Below are positions 9,007 to 17,373 of a DNA stretch of 64,000 nucleotides, piece after piece. Positions within the stretch are counted from its first letter, which is position 1. Each line of letters starts with the position of its first letter. The position numbers and the translations under genes are program-made. The stretch lies in NCBI RefSeq assembly GCF_017353185.1, contig NZ_JAFMYV010000009.1, forward strand, positions 248,001 through 312,000. The letters are read 5' to 3'. The notes beneath the pieces are model-generated. The model was given only the letters and a program-made list of their open reading frames with translations, was not told the origin of the DNA and ran no database searches. The stretch comes from Fibrella rubiginis. Lineage in GTDB: Bacteria > Bacteroidota > Bacteroidia > Cytophagales > Spirosomataceae.

Positions 9007-9678
9007 ATGCTCTATCAACTACCTCCCTACGTCAGTGTTGTGTTTGGGCTGACTACGTTGCTTTCTATCTGGCTTTTCTGGCGGGCGGCGCAGAGGTCAG
9101 GAACGGTACTGGCCGTGCTATTGGGCTGGTTGTTGCTCCAGGGAGCAGTGGGTCTATCGGGGTTTTATCTGAAAACAGACAGCCTGCCGCCACGCTTCCC
9201 CGCCCTGGTCATTCCACCGCTGTTGCTACTGATTGGTCTGTTGCTCACAAAAGCCGGGCGCGCCTTTATTGATTCGCTCAGCATCAGTTGGTTAACCCTG
9301 CTACACGTAGTCCGGATACCCGTAGAAGTGGTGCTATTCTGGCTCTTCGTGGGCAAAACCATTCCTGAATTGATGACCTTCGAGGGGCGAAATTTCGATA
9401 TCCTGTCGGGCCTGACGGCACCGGTGATCTACTACGTCGGCTTCATACGGAAATCTCTGCCGAAGTCTGTTTTGCTGGTCTGGAACCTGCTCTGCCTGGG
9501 CCTGCTTATCAACATTGTATCCACGGCGGCTTTGTCCGTACCATCGCCTCTGCAGCAGTTGGCATTCGATCAGCCTAATATCGCCATTCTCTATTTCCCG
9601 TTTGTCTGGTTACCATCTGTTGTGGTGCCCATCGTGTTGCTGGCGCATGTGTCGGCCATCCGAAAGCTGATTAACTAG
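9007..9678 (+). CDS. Multi-pass membrane protein of unknown function
   Basis: Protein of 223 aa with about seven hydrophobic helices (for example near residues 7-24, 35-52, 66-80, 150-170 and 195-215) and few charged residues. I do not recognise the family with certainty; similar short inner-membrane proteins are common in Cytophagales. A KTDSLPPRFP loop and a conserved-looking RIPVEVVLFWLF segment are the only distinctive features. It stands alone, divergent from the Gfo/Idh gene. Confidence 0.7.
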   Translation: MLYQLPPYVSVVFGLTTLLSIWLFWRAAQRSGTVLAVLLGWLLLQGAVGLSGFYLKTDSLPPRFPALVIPPLLLLIGLLLTKAGRAFIDSLSISWLTLLHVVRIPVEVVLFWLFVGKTIPELMTFEGRNFDILSGLTAPVIYYVGFIRKSLPKSVLLVWNLLCLGLLINIVSTAALSVPSPLQQLAFDQPNIAILYFPFVWLPSVVVPIVLLAHVSAIRKLIN

Positions 9679-9760
9679 GCATACAATCAACTGAAAAGCC
9701 ACCAGGCAACATCGGTCAGTTCGTTTTGTTGAAAACGCTGCCTGCCGTGTGCTCAAGCAT

Positions 9761-10144
9761 TTAAACGACGGTCAACTCCTGCGTTGGCTTCTGCCGGGCA
9801 CCTACCTTTCCCAGGTGCGTAAACGTGAACCCTTTGGTGTACTTCAGTCCGTAGCCAAGCATCCGGTCCATCGACGAGTGACCGAACAACACGATGCCCG
9901 CCAGGAGCCAGTAGTTGCTGGCTAAAAACAGCCCCACCACACCCACAACGATGGCCAGGGCCTTATGATGAATCAGGTTATACGTGACAGCGCCGATGTT
10001 GGCGTTGACAACATAACCGACCATACTTAAGTCGGGCAACAGGAGCAGAGCGGGGTAAACCCACCAGGCGAAAGGCAGTTTGGCAAACAGGATAATCGAG
10101 CCTACAAACTGGGCGGCTTCTTCAACTTTGATGAGCGTTTTCAT
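9761..10144 (-). CDS. DUF4260 family membrane protein
   Basis: Small integral membrane protein, 127 aa from the ATG at 10144, with about four hydrophobic helices. The residues LPDLSMVGYV, YNLIHHKALA and GHSSMDRMLGYGLKY are the hallmark of DUF4260. Function is unknown. The start at 10144 is preferred over a longer frame because a TAGGTTTG promoter element lies at 10182-10175 on this strand, inside the longer frame. It precedes no same-strand partner closely; the Crp/Fnr gene upstream ends 80 bases away. Confidence 0.85.
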   Translation of the reverse strand: MKTLIKVEEAAQFVGSIILFAKLPFAWWVYPALLLLPDLSMVGYVVNANIGAVTYNLIHHKALAIVVGVVGLFLASNYWLLAGIVLFGHSSMDRMLGYGLKYTKGFTFTHLGKVGARQKPTQELTVV

Positions 10145-10174
10145 ACAGATCACTGCTTTGTTTTGATAACGCCA

Positions 10175-10182
10175 CAAACCTA
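10175..10182 (-). promoter_or_regulatory. Candidate -7 element for the DUF4260 gene
   Basis: On the minus strand the bases read TAGGTTTG, matching TAnnTTTG, with a TTG 16 bases upstream (slightly short spacing). It places transcription start just before the chosen ATG at 10144. Confidence 0.45.
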
Positions 10183-10223
10183 TAGACGCGCTCAGGCTCA
10201 ACTTCTTAACAAAAGATAATAAA

Positions 10224-10805
10224 TCAGGAGGGGTGAATACGGCGGCGAATACGACTCAGCGAAACGGGCGTTACGCCCAGGTAGGAAGCTATATACTGCT
10301 GGGGAATGCGTTCCATAATCTTGCGTTTCGCCGGGGTACCGATAAACTTCAGGTACCGTTCTTCGGGGCTTAGTGTCAGCAATTCAGCCAGGCGAATATC
10401 TAAACCCATAAACAGGTACTCCGCCAGTTTGCGTCCGAAGAGTTGATAAGCCGGAAACTGCTGATACAGAGCCGTTAATACCTCATACCTAAAGCAAATG
10501 AGTTTGCAGTCTTCTAGGGCCTGAATGGACAAGGTACTGGGCTGGTTTGTCAGGCACCCTAAGTAGTCGCCAACCAGGTTGTTCTCGAAAAAAAAGTAGG
10601 TTGTCTTTTCGTTGCCATCTCTCTCGTAAAAAAGCCGACACGAGCCGCTCAGCAGAAAATTAATCTCGGTGGCGGTCTGCCCTTGCTGAATCAGAAAGCC
10701 CTTTTTCGGCATAGTCTTACTGGTCAGGTGCTTTTCCAGAGCCTGCCATTCAGGATCGGTTAAATCGACAAAGCGCGTTAGAAATTGACGGAATTGGTCC
10801 ACCAT
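10224..10805 (-). CDS. Crp/Fnr family transcriptional regulator
   Basis: One-component regulator of 193 aa. An N-terminal cyclic-nucleotide-binding-like beta roll (GFLIQQGQTATEINFLLSGSCR, short of canonical cAMP contacts) is followed by a dimer helix and a C-terminal winged helix with RIPQQYIASYLGVTPVSLSRIRRR as recognition element. Bacteroidota members of this group usually do not bind cAMP. The gene begins 2 bases after the RidA-family stop, so the two are co-transcribed. Confidence 0.88.
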   Translation of the reverse strand: MVDQFRQFLTRFVDLTDPEWQALEKHLTSKTMPKKGFLIQQGQTATEINFLLSGSCRLFYERDGNEKTTYFFFENNLVGDYLGCLTNQPSTLSIQALEDCKLICFRYEVLTALYQQFPAYQLFGRKLAEYLFMGLDIRLAELLTLSPEERYLKFIGTPAKRKIMERIPQQYIASYLGVTPVSLSRIRRRIHPS

Positions 10806-10807
10806 GC

Positions 10808-11275
10808 CTAGCTTTCCAGTTCGAACATGGCTTCGATTTCCACCGAAATGTTGCCGGGTAAGGACCCCATCCCCACGGCAGACCGCACGCCGATGCCGTT
10901 TTCGGTACCCCAGATTTGGGCGAAGAGGTCGCTACAGCCGTTGATGACTTTGGGGTGTTCGCCAAACTCCGGCACGGCGTTGACCATGCCCAGGATTTTT
11001 ACCACGCGTTTCACCCGGTTCAGGCTACCGAGCGCGGCGGTGAGCGTAGCCAGAATGGCGAGGCCCGTTTGTTTGGCGGCGGCATTGCCAAACGCCATGT
11101 CTACCTCGCTGCCCACGCGGCCCGTCATCAGGCTGTCGTCGGGCAGGTAGGGGCCGTGGCCCGACACGTAGATGAAGTTGCCCACGATAAGGCAGGGTTT
11201 ATAAACGCCCTTGGGCGTAGGGGCGGGGGGCAACTGAAGATTCAGCGCGGCGAAATTGTCGTCGGGAGTAGTCAT
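10808..11275 (-). CDS. RidA family (YjgF/YER057c/UK114) protein
   Basis: Trimeric RidA-fold protein of 155 aa. Canonical RidA deaminates reactive enamine/imine intermediates; this longer subfamily with an N-terminal LQLPPAPTPKGVYKP resembles the YjgF-like group of less certain activity. Visible blocks are VGNFIYVSGHGPY, AKQTGLAILATLTAALGSLNRV and the C-terminal GMGSLPGNISVEIEAMFE. The arginine expected before SAVG is present (VRSAVG). It is the first gene of a two-gene unit with the Crp/Fnr regulator. Confidence 0.85.
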   Translation of the reverse strand: MTTPDDNFAALNLQLPPAPTPKGVYKPCLIVGNFIYVSGHGPYLPDDSLMTGRVGSEVDMAFGNAAAKQTGLAILATLTAALGSLNRVKRVVKILGMVNAVPEFGEHPKVINGCSDLFAQIWGTENGIGVRSAVGMGSLPGNISVEIEAMFELES

Positions 11276-11322
11276 GTTGCAAGATAGGATACAGACCGAA
11301 TGAGCGCGATAGCAGGCACGTG

Positions 11323-11330
11323 TATCTTTG
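11323..11330 (+). promoter_or_regulatory. Candidate -7 element for the O-methyltransferase gene
   Basis: TATCTTTG matches TAnnTTTG 19 bases before the ATG at 11350 and supports that start over a GTG at 11320. No good TTG is seen at -33. Confidence 0.45.
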
Positions 11331-11349
11331 GCAACTTGTCTGCTTGTCT

Positions 11350-12402
11350 ATGTCTATCCTCCACCAACCCGATCCCGCGCCCATTACCCGGCAACTGCGG
11401 GCTATGTTTGGGTCACGCCTGCTGCTGGCGGCCGTGCACCACCTGAACGTATTTGACCTGCTGAGTGCCGGGCCGCTCTCGTTGACCGACCTCAGCCAGC
11501 AGCTCCGCCTGGCCGAACGGCCGGCGATGGTGCTTTTTCCGGCACTTTGTGCCATGCAACTGCTCCGCTACGACAAACAAAATCGGCTGACCATCAGCGA
11601 GTTGGGTCATTATCTGGTTCAGGATCAGACACCAAACCTGACGGGCTACACCGGCCTGGAAAAAGACGACCCAGGTGTGGTTGACATGGTCCAGCGACTG
11701 CTACACGACGGACCGCTGGAGTCGCCGCAGGGTATCTCCTTCGTGAAAGAAGGCGATGGCCCTTCGCCAATGGACGATCCTGAATCGGCCCGAATGTTTA
11801 CCCTGGGTCTGGCCGGACGCGCCCGGTTATTGGCGCCTATTGTTGCTGCCAACCTGCCAAAGCACAATGGCCACCTGCTCGACGTGGCCGGCGGTACAGG
11901 CTATTATACGTACGAATGGCTGCTCGTAAACCCCGCTGCCACGGCCACCCTGCTGGACCGCCCCGCCGTGCTGACCGTTGCCGCCGAACTGCTCGACGGG
12001 TTTGCCCGTAGTGGCCGGCCGGGGGCTGATACGGTACCGAACCGGGTGACATTGCTGCCCGGTGATATGCTGACTGACGACCTGCCCCAAACGGACCTGC
12101 TATTGGCGGGTAGTCTGTTTCACGACTGGCCTACGGCTACCTGTCGGCAACTGGCCCGTCGCTTTGCTGCTGCCCTGCGTCCCAGTGGCGAAATCTGGGT
12201 GCATGACAGCTTCCTGAACGATACGCTGGATGGCCCACTGGCTACCACCGACTACTCGGCCCAGCTTTTCTGCGTCACCAAAGGCCGGTGCTACAGCCGC
12301 GCCGAACATCACCGCTGGTTTACCGACGCTGGGTTAACGCCCATGCAGGCTGCCATCCCGACCCAACTGGATTATGGGTTGATCCACGCCCGTAAACTGT
12401 AA
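11350..12402 (+). CDS. SAM-dependent O-methyltransferase (COMT-like)
   Basis: Class I methyltransferase of 350 aa with the plant-COMT/acetylserotonin layout: an N-terminal winged-helix dimerisation domain (residues 1-100) and a Rossmann domain from about 160. The SAM motif is LLDVAGGTGYYTYEWL, followed by the acidic LLDRP and by SLFHDWP, where the histidine is the usual catalytic base region (HDW). Small aromatic or polyketide hydroxyls are typical substrates; nothing nearby identifies the acceptor. It is divergent from the RidA gene. Confidence 0.85.
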   Translation: MSILHQPDPAPITRQLRAMFGSRLLLAAVHHLNVFDLLSAGPLSLTDLSQQLRLAERPAMVLFPALCAMQLLRYDKQNRLTISELGHYLVQDQTPNLTGYTGLEKDDPGVVDMVQRLLHDGPLESPQGISFVKEGDGPSPMDDPESARMFTLGLAGRARLLAPIVAANLPKHNGHLLDVAGGTGYYTYEWLLVNPAATATLLDRPAVLTVAAELLDGFARSGRPGADTVPNRVTLLPGDMLTDDLPQTDLLLAGSLFHDWPTATCRQLARRFAAALRPSGEIWVHDSFLNDTLDGPLATTDYSAQLFCVTKGRCYSRAEHHRWFTDAGLTPMQAAIPTQLDYGLIHARKL

Positions 12403-12538
12403 ACCTTGCTGAATGACAATGGCTGATGCATGTGTGGCTTCGCGCCGTAGCCACTATCAATCACTGGTATCTGTAGCACGCTTGTTAAACCGGTATGTTA
12501 ACCAAAACCGTTGGTGCGCTATTCGGGTTAATGCTACT

Positions 12539-12937
12539 ATGAACAACCAAATCGTTTACCCTCATTTTCGCCAACTATACACACTGATGCTGGCGAGCCT
12601 GGTTGCGCTGGCTGGTGCCTGCACAACCAGCCGTACAGGCACGGCCAATGGTCAGACGATGCGGTTAAGTGTGGGCGACATCAGGGAAGTGTCCATGACC
12701 ACCCGCGCCGATACGACCTGGCAACTTACCGCCACTTCCGATAATCAGGAGGTCGTTGATGTGTCGCGCAAAACCACCGGTGCTGGGATGGTCTCAGGAG
12801 CAACAGGCTCAGCTGCTTTCCTGATCAAGGGCGTCACAGCGGGCACCGCTAAGGTGGTTTTTACCGAAAAACAGCCCGGAACTGACGGCAGCGGACGGGT
12901 GAAAAAAACCTATGTCGTCACCGTCACCAGCAAGTGA
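12539..12937 (+). CDS. Lipoprotein, possible I42 (chagasin-like) fold
   Basis: Protein of 132 aa with a lipoprotein signal: a hydrophobic stretch LMLASLVALAGAC ends in a lipobox cysteine followed by TTS. The mature part reads MRLSVGDIREVSM, a DNQEVVDVSRK block, FLIKGVTAGTAKVVFTEKQP and a final KKTYVVTVTSK. This spacing resembles protease inhibitor I42 proteins, a beta-sandwich that blocks cysteine peptidases. The match is by pattern only; a bacterial Ig-like domain is an alternative. The ATG at 12539 is chosen because the signal starts there. Confidence 0.6.
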   Translation: MNNQIVYPHFRQLYTLMLASLVALAGACTTSRTGTANGQTMRLSVGDIREVSMTTRADTTWQLTATSDNQEVVDVSRKTTGAGMVSGATGSAAFLIKGVTAGTAKVVFTEKQPGTDGSGRVKKTYVVTVTSK

Positions 12938-12977
12938 TCGGTCAACTTACACCAAACATCTAAGACTGAGATAGACC

Positions 12978-14036
12978 TTATCGGTTTGATCGCCAGATCA
13001 CCGACTCGTCGATATCGGCCAGCGTGGCCCGGCCCGTTAGAGCCATGGCAAGTTCCAGTTCGTCGCGCAGGATGTCCAGTACTTTTGTGACGCCCGCTGC
13101 CCCGCCATAGGCCAGCCCAAAGCAGATGGGCTTGCCCACAAGCACCGCACTGGCCCCCAGCGCGATAGCCTTCAGCACATCGGTACCCCGCCGGATGCCG
13201 CCATCCAGCAGTATCGGGATCCGCCCGGCCACCCGTTCGGTAATACGGGGCAGAGCGTCTATCGTGGCGGGCACGGTGTCGAGGTTGCGGCCACTGTGGT
13301 TGGAAACAATAATGCCCGCCACCCCCGCCTGAACGGCCAGTTCGGCATCGTCGGGGTTCAGGATGCCTTTAAGCAAAATGGGTACGTTGGCAACCGATTT
13401 AAGCCACGCAACGTCATGCCAGGTTAGTGATGTCGACGGGGCCATGGCGTTGGGCATAAGCGGGGTCGTGATCCCGTCGGGCAAGGCGAAACCAACCCGC
13501 TGCTGCCGGTTGCGGGCGCCCAGTACGGGGGTATCCACAGTAACGCACAGGGCACGGCACCCCTGTGCTTCAGCGTGTTGGATCAGGTCTCTGGTATAGG
13601 CCCGGTCGTTGCTCATATACAATTGAAACCAGAGGGGCCCGCTGGCTACGCGGGCAATATCGTCGAGTGGCGTGGTTGTAAACGAGCTGATTACGTATGT
13701 GGCCGAGGCCGCCCCGGCTCCCCGCGCCGTGGCCAGTTCGCCGTCGGGGTGCATGATTTTGTGGAAAGCCGTTGGGGCAATGAGGATGGGATAGGGGAGT
13801 TCCTGCCCAAACAGCGAGAGGCGGGTGTCTAACTGACTCACATCGACCAGCACCCTGGGATTGAGCCTGATGGCATCAAACGCCTGCCTGTTCCAGCGCA
13901 CCGTAAACTCGTCGGCCGCACCGCTCGCCACATATTCATAAGCCATGGTGGTCATACGCGCTGCCGCCAGTGGCTCCAGATCGAACAGGTTGACAAGGGT
14001 CGACAGATCGGGCGGGGCCTGCTGGTGGGAGTTCAT
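12978..14036 (-). CDS. FMN-dependent alpha-hydroxy-acid oxidase/dehydrogenase
   Basis: Enzyme of the lactate/glycolate oxidase family, 352 aa. It oxidises L-2-hydroxy acids to 2-oxo acids with FMN. The TIM barrel shows PILIAPTAFHKIMHPDGE, WFQLYMSNDR, TVDTPVLGARNRQ, LLKGIL, the active-site SNHSGRNLD (His and Arg present; the common glycine after His is serine) and LLDGGIRRGTDVLKA for phosphate binding. Without electron-transfer domains it may use oxygen or a quinone. It is followed 13 bases upstream by the serine hydrolase gene on the same strand. Confidence 0.9.
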   Translation of the reverse strand: MNSHQQAPPDLSTLVNLFDLEPLAAARMTTMAYEYVASGAADEFTVRWNRQAFDAIRLNPRVLVDVSQLDTRLSLFGQELPYPILIAPTAFHKIMHPDGELATARGAGAASATYVISSFTTTPLDDIARVASGPLWFQLYMSNDRAYTRDLIQHAEAQGCRALCVTVDTPVLGARNRQQRVGFALPDGITTPLMPNAMAPSTSLTWHDVAWLKSVANVPILLKGILNPDDAELAVQAGVAGIIVSNHSGRNLDTVPATIDALPRITERVAGRIPILLDGGIRRGTDVLKAIALGASAVLVGKPICFGLAYGGAAGVTKVLDILRDELELAMALTGRATLADIDESVIWRSNR

Positions 14037-14049
14037 GGCGCAAAAGAGG

Positions 14050-15537
14050 CTACGGTTTTGTCGTCTTCGGTACGGCCTCCATCAACAGGGAATAGGCACG
14101 GTTCAGCGCTTTGGCACCGGCCTGTGCGCCCTTATAATGCCCCAGCCGGACGATGACCAGGTCGTGCGAGGGGATGATGGTAACAGACTGGCCGCCGGCA
14201 CCCTGCATCATGTAGGCTTCTTTCGGAATGGGCAGGGCACCATCGCCGTTAATCCAGAACAGTCCACCGTAGATCGGTCGTCCGTCGGCTACCCAGGGTT
14301 CGGCGAGGGTGCTCACGAAGGTGGTAAAGCCCTGGGGCAACAGGCGTTCGCCGTTCCAGACGCCATCCTGTAGGTACAGGTTACCCAGCCGTGCCCAGTC
14401 CCGACCCGACGCAAACTCGTAGCCCTGGGTCAGAAAATTACCCGATGGGTCTGTCTCCATAATCATCGTGCGCACCCCGATTTTGTCGAACAGCGCCCGT
14501 TGCGGAAACGTATGGTACACCTCACCCAGCTTGTCAATGCCCAGCCGATTGAGGTAGTTGATGAGCACGGGGTCTGAGTTGCGGTAGCGGCCAACGGTAT
14601 TTGGTGGGCGCTGCTGTGGCAGGCTGGCGGCGTAGGTAAACGAGTTGCCCGCGTCAGTGTAGAGGTAGAGGTGGTCGGGGTATCCCTGGGTGGGGTCGAA
14701 GTCGGGGTCCTGCGGGGCGCGGCAGTACAACCCGCTGGCCATGTGCATAATGTCCATGATCCGAATGCTGGCCCGTGGGTCGTTTTTGCCCTGCCACTCC
14801 GGAATCGGCGCGGGCTGGTCGAGTTTGTAGACGCCCCGCTTCATGAGGATGCCCAGGATGGTGGCCGACAGGCTTTTGCCCATCGACCAGCTTTCGAGCG
14901 GGGTGTCTTTGGTGATGTTTTCGCCGTAGCGTTCGGCAATAATCCGGCCTTTGTAGGTGACCACAAAGGCTGCGGTCTGCGCCTCGGCAGGGTCGAATGC
15001 GGCACCGACCGCCTGGTTTACTTTAGCCATGTCTACCCCGGCGGGCGGGGGCGTAGTGGGCAGCACGTCGCCCATGGGCCAGGGCGTGGTGGCGGCATCG
15101 GGCAGGTGGCGGAATACGGGTATCGGTTTGTAATTCAACGTGTTATGTCCTTCGGGTAGGGTAACGCAGCCCTGGTCGCCCACGTAGATGGCCGTGCGGG
15201 TAACGCCGTTGGGTAGGGTAATAGACACCGTCTTCTTGTCGTAGTCGATTACGGGTTTGCCTACCTTGGCCCGCTCGGCATAGGGACTGGTAAAGTACCC
15301 GACGTTCTCGGCGGCAAAGTCCGGTTTCAGCCCCGTGATGAATACCGCCGAGCACATGATCTTGGCATAGCCCGACGTGTGGTGCGAGAGCGCATCGCCA
15401 GGTGGGGCCTTGTACGGGTTCTTCAGGTCGAATTGAGTAGCGCGGGCAATGAGTCGGCTGCGGGCATCCTGCGCCTGGGCGTTGGGCGTTGTTAGCAGGA
15501 GTAGCGAAGCAAACGCTAAGCTGGCTAATGATTTCAT
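14050..15537 (-). CDS. Secreted serine hydrolase, class C beta-lactamase-like
   Basis: Exported beta-lactamase/transpeptidase-fold hydrolase of 495 aa from the ATG at 15537, which opens a clear signal peptide (MKSLASLAFASLLLLTTPNA, then QAQ). The nucleophile motif S-x-x-K is S218-M-G-K221, the Tyr motif is YRNSD, and HASGL-like ASGLYC follows. An extra 170-residue N-terminal region precedes the catalytic domain. Such proteins are esterases, peptidases or 6-aminohexanoate-dimer hydrolases more often than true beta-lactamases. Spacing of 13 bases to the hydroxy-acid oxidase gene and 14 to the upstream amidohydrolase gene suggests one operon. Confidence 0.85.
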   Translation of the reverse strand: MKSLASLAFASLLLLTTPNAQAQDARSRLIARATQFDLKNPYKAPPGDALSHHTSGYAKIMCSAVFITGLKPDFAAENVGYFTSPYAERAKVGKPVIDYDKKTVSITLPNGVTRTAIYVGDQGCVTLPEGHNTLNYKPIPVFRHLPDAATTPWPMGDVLPTTPPPAGVDMAKVNQAVGAAFDPAEAQTAAFVVTYKGRIIAERYGENITKDTPLESWSMGKSLSATILGILMKRGVYKLDQPAPIPEWQGKNDPRASIRIMDIMHMASGLYCRAPQDPDFDPTQGYPDHLYLYTDAGNSFTYAASLPQQRPPNTVGRYRNSDPVLINYLNRLGIDKLGEVYHTFPQRALFDKIGVRTMIMETDPSGNFLTQGYEFASGRDWARLGNLYLQDGVWNGERLLPQGFTTFVSTLAEPWVADGRPIYGGLFWINGDGALPIPKEAYMMQGAGGQSVTIIPSHDLVIVRLGHYKGAQAGAKALNRAYSLLMEAVPKTTKP

Positions 15538-15626
15538 GGTGAACGGGTAGCTCATGCGTGCTGCGTAGTTGATTGGTAGGTCAATAATAAACCCGCGACT
15601 ATCTTTCGGCAAACCCGAAGTCGTGA

Positions 15627-16919
15627 TTACTCTGCATCGATAGCCAGCAGCGTGTGTAGCAGCACATTGGCGCCATTGCCGATGTCAACGCCTTTCGAAA
15701 ATTCTTTGGGAGAATGACTGATGCCCCCCACGCTGGGAATGAAAATCATGCCCACGGGTGCGATCTGCGCCATTTCCTGCGCATCATGCCCCGCCCCGCT
15801 CTGCATGTAGCGGTACGAAAGTCCCATCGCTTTGGCTGCCCTGATGATTTTGTCCTGAATCGGTTTGGCCGTGAGGGCGGGTGTTACTCCTATAGACGAC
15901 TGCACGAAGGTGATGTTCGTTTCAGACGTTTTGGCAATTTCCCGGGCTTTTGCTTCTACTTCGTGAAACAGCATCCAGATTTTGTCATGCGACAAGTCCC
16001 GGATTTCGACGCCCAGCACCACCTTACCCGGAATGACGTTATACGCCCCCGGCTCAGCCGCAATTTTGCCGATGGTACCCACCTGCCGACCTTCATGGCT
16101 GGTAATCACCTCATTGAGCGCCACAATCAGTTTAGCCGCTGCCAGCAGGGCATCGCGGCGGGCGTTCATGGGTGTGGTGCCCGCATGGTTGGCGGCACCG
16201 TCAATGGTGGCATCCCAGTGTTCAATCCCAACAATGCCCTCGACCACGCCAATCTGCAGATTTTCGGTCATCAGAATGCCGCCCTGCTCAATGTGCAGTT
16301 CAATGAAAGCGGCCACGTCGCCCTTCTTGCGCACCACCCTGCTCAGGCTGTCCGGGTTGCCGCCAATGGCCCGGATGCCGTCGGCAATCGTCAGGCCACT
16401 TTGGGTAACCGATTTCAAGGCGGCAGGGGTGATTTTGCCAATGAGCGCACCACTACCAACGGTACCGCCTTCTTCGTTGGCAAAAATGATCAGCTCTAAC
16501 GGGTGTTTGGTAACGAGCTTATTTTCATTGAGGGTCTCTATGAGTTCAAGCCCGCTGATGGAGCCGAGCGGGCCATCATAGTTGCCACCGTTAGGTACAG
16601 AATCGATATGCGAACCAAAAGCGATGGGTTTCAGCGCCGGATTCTGGCCGTTTCGTCGGCCAATAATATTGCCCGCAAAGTCGATGGTAACGTTGAGTCC
16701 GGCTTTTTTCATCAGCCCGATTATGTAGGCCCGGCCCTCCTGATCGGCTTTGCTGTAGGCCACCCGCCCTATGCCTCCGTTGGGTAGTTCGCCAAATTTC
16801 GACAGTTCCAGCAGCCGGGTCTGAATTCGTTGCCGGTTGATGCTCAGGTTGTTCGGTTGTGCCTGGGCAGTCGCTACCAGCAAGGCCAGTAACAGATACG
16901 TAATGAGTGTGTTTTTCAT
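15627..16919 (-). CDS. Secreted M20 amidohydrolase (allantoate/N-carbamoyl amino acid type)
   Basis: Zinc-dependent M20 hydrolase of 430 aa with a signal peptide (hydrophobic LLLALLVATA ending AQAQ). Motifs are GSHIDSVPNGGNYDGPLG (metal ligands), ANEEGG with the catalytic glutamate, ELHIEQGG, the dimer-interface NHAGTTPMN and SGAGHDAQEMA. This set defines the hydantoinase/carbamoylase family that includes allantoate amidohydrolase and N-carbamoyl-L-amino-acid hydrolase. The substrate is open. It leads a same-strand run with the serine hydrolase and hydroxy-acid oxidase genes. Confidence 0.9.
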   Translation of the reverse strand: MKNTLITYLLLALLVATAQAQPNNLSINRQRIQTRLLELSKFGELPNGGIGRVAYSKADQEGRAYIIGLMKKAGLNVTIDFAGNIIGRRNGQNPALKPIAFGSHIDSVPNGGNYDGPLGSISGLELIETLNENKLVTKHPLELIIFANEEGGTVGSGALIGKITPAALKSVTQSGLTIADGIRAIGGNPDSLSRVVRKKGDVAAFIELHIEQGGILMTENLQIGVVEGIVGIEHWDATIDGAANHAGTTPMNARRDALLAAAKLIVALNEVITSHEGRQVGTIGKIAAEPGAYNVIPGKVVLGVEIRDLSHDKIWMLFHEVEAKAREIAKTSETNITFVQSSIGVTPALTAKPIQDKIIRAAKAMGLSYRYMQSGAGHDAQEMAQIAPVGMIFIPSVGGISHSPKEFSKGVDIGNGANVLLHTLLAIDAE

Positions 16920-16953
16920 AAACTATTGAAATGAGCTAGTGCGACTGTTGCCG

Positions 16954-17268
16954 TTACTCATCTTTCGCAACGCTCCGGTAATATTGCTGCAATGTAGTTA
17001 GTTGAGAATAACCGCCAAGAGGCACCTTTTTGGCCGATACATCTATTTCTTTCCACGGCAACGTCGTGGTTGGTTTAAGACCAAATAGCGTCTGATAGAG
17101 GTAATTTACCTGAACAGGTAGTATTCTGTTTGGCAGGCTGCTATCAAATTCGCCGACATACCCAATAATTGACGAAAGTGGCACTTTCCAGTTTATATTC
17201 TTAGCCGTCAATCTGACAAACTGATCCAATTTATGGACCAATAGTGGCTGTTGCAGATAAGTGTATAG
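16954..17268 (-). pseudogene. Possible C-terminal remnant, unknown protein
   Basis: The frame is open from 17268 to 16954 but contains no ATG near its beginning (only a TTG at 17241). It encodes about 95 plausible residues, including VPLSSIIGYVGEFDSS, LPVQVNYLYQTLFGLK and a tyrosine-rich end TTLQQYYRSVAKDE. I recognise no family. It is somewhat more AT-rich than its neighbours. The lack of a start suggests a truncated gene. Confidence 0.4.
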
Positions 17269-17317
17269 TTATCAGCCGGTTACCTCATTTGTTCCATTGG
17301 TTTGCTGGTTAATTTGC

Positions 17318-17353
17318 AAAAAAAGCCCCGTCGGCATAACCGACGGGGCTTTT
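17318..17353 (-). terminator. Intrinsic terminator after mqo
   Basis: Stem GCCCCGTCGG (17325-17334) pairs with CCGACGGGGC (17340-17349) around a 5-base loop. On the minus strand it is followed by seven or more T residues, 20 bases past the mqo stop. Confidence 0.9.
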
Positions 17354-17373
17354 CAAAAACAGGCGGTAGTTTA

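Noticed and set aside
14050..15537. True class C beta-lactamase conferring resistance
   Set aside because: Although S-x-x-K is present, the long N-terminal region and metabolic neighbours fit the broad serine hydrolase family; resistance cannot be claimed.
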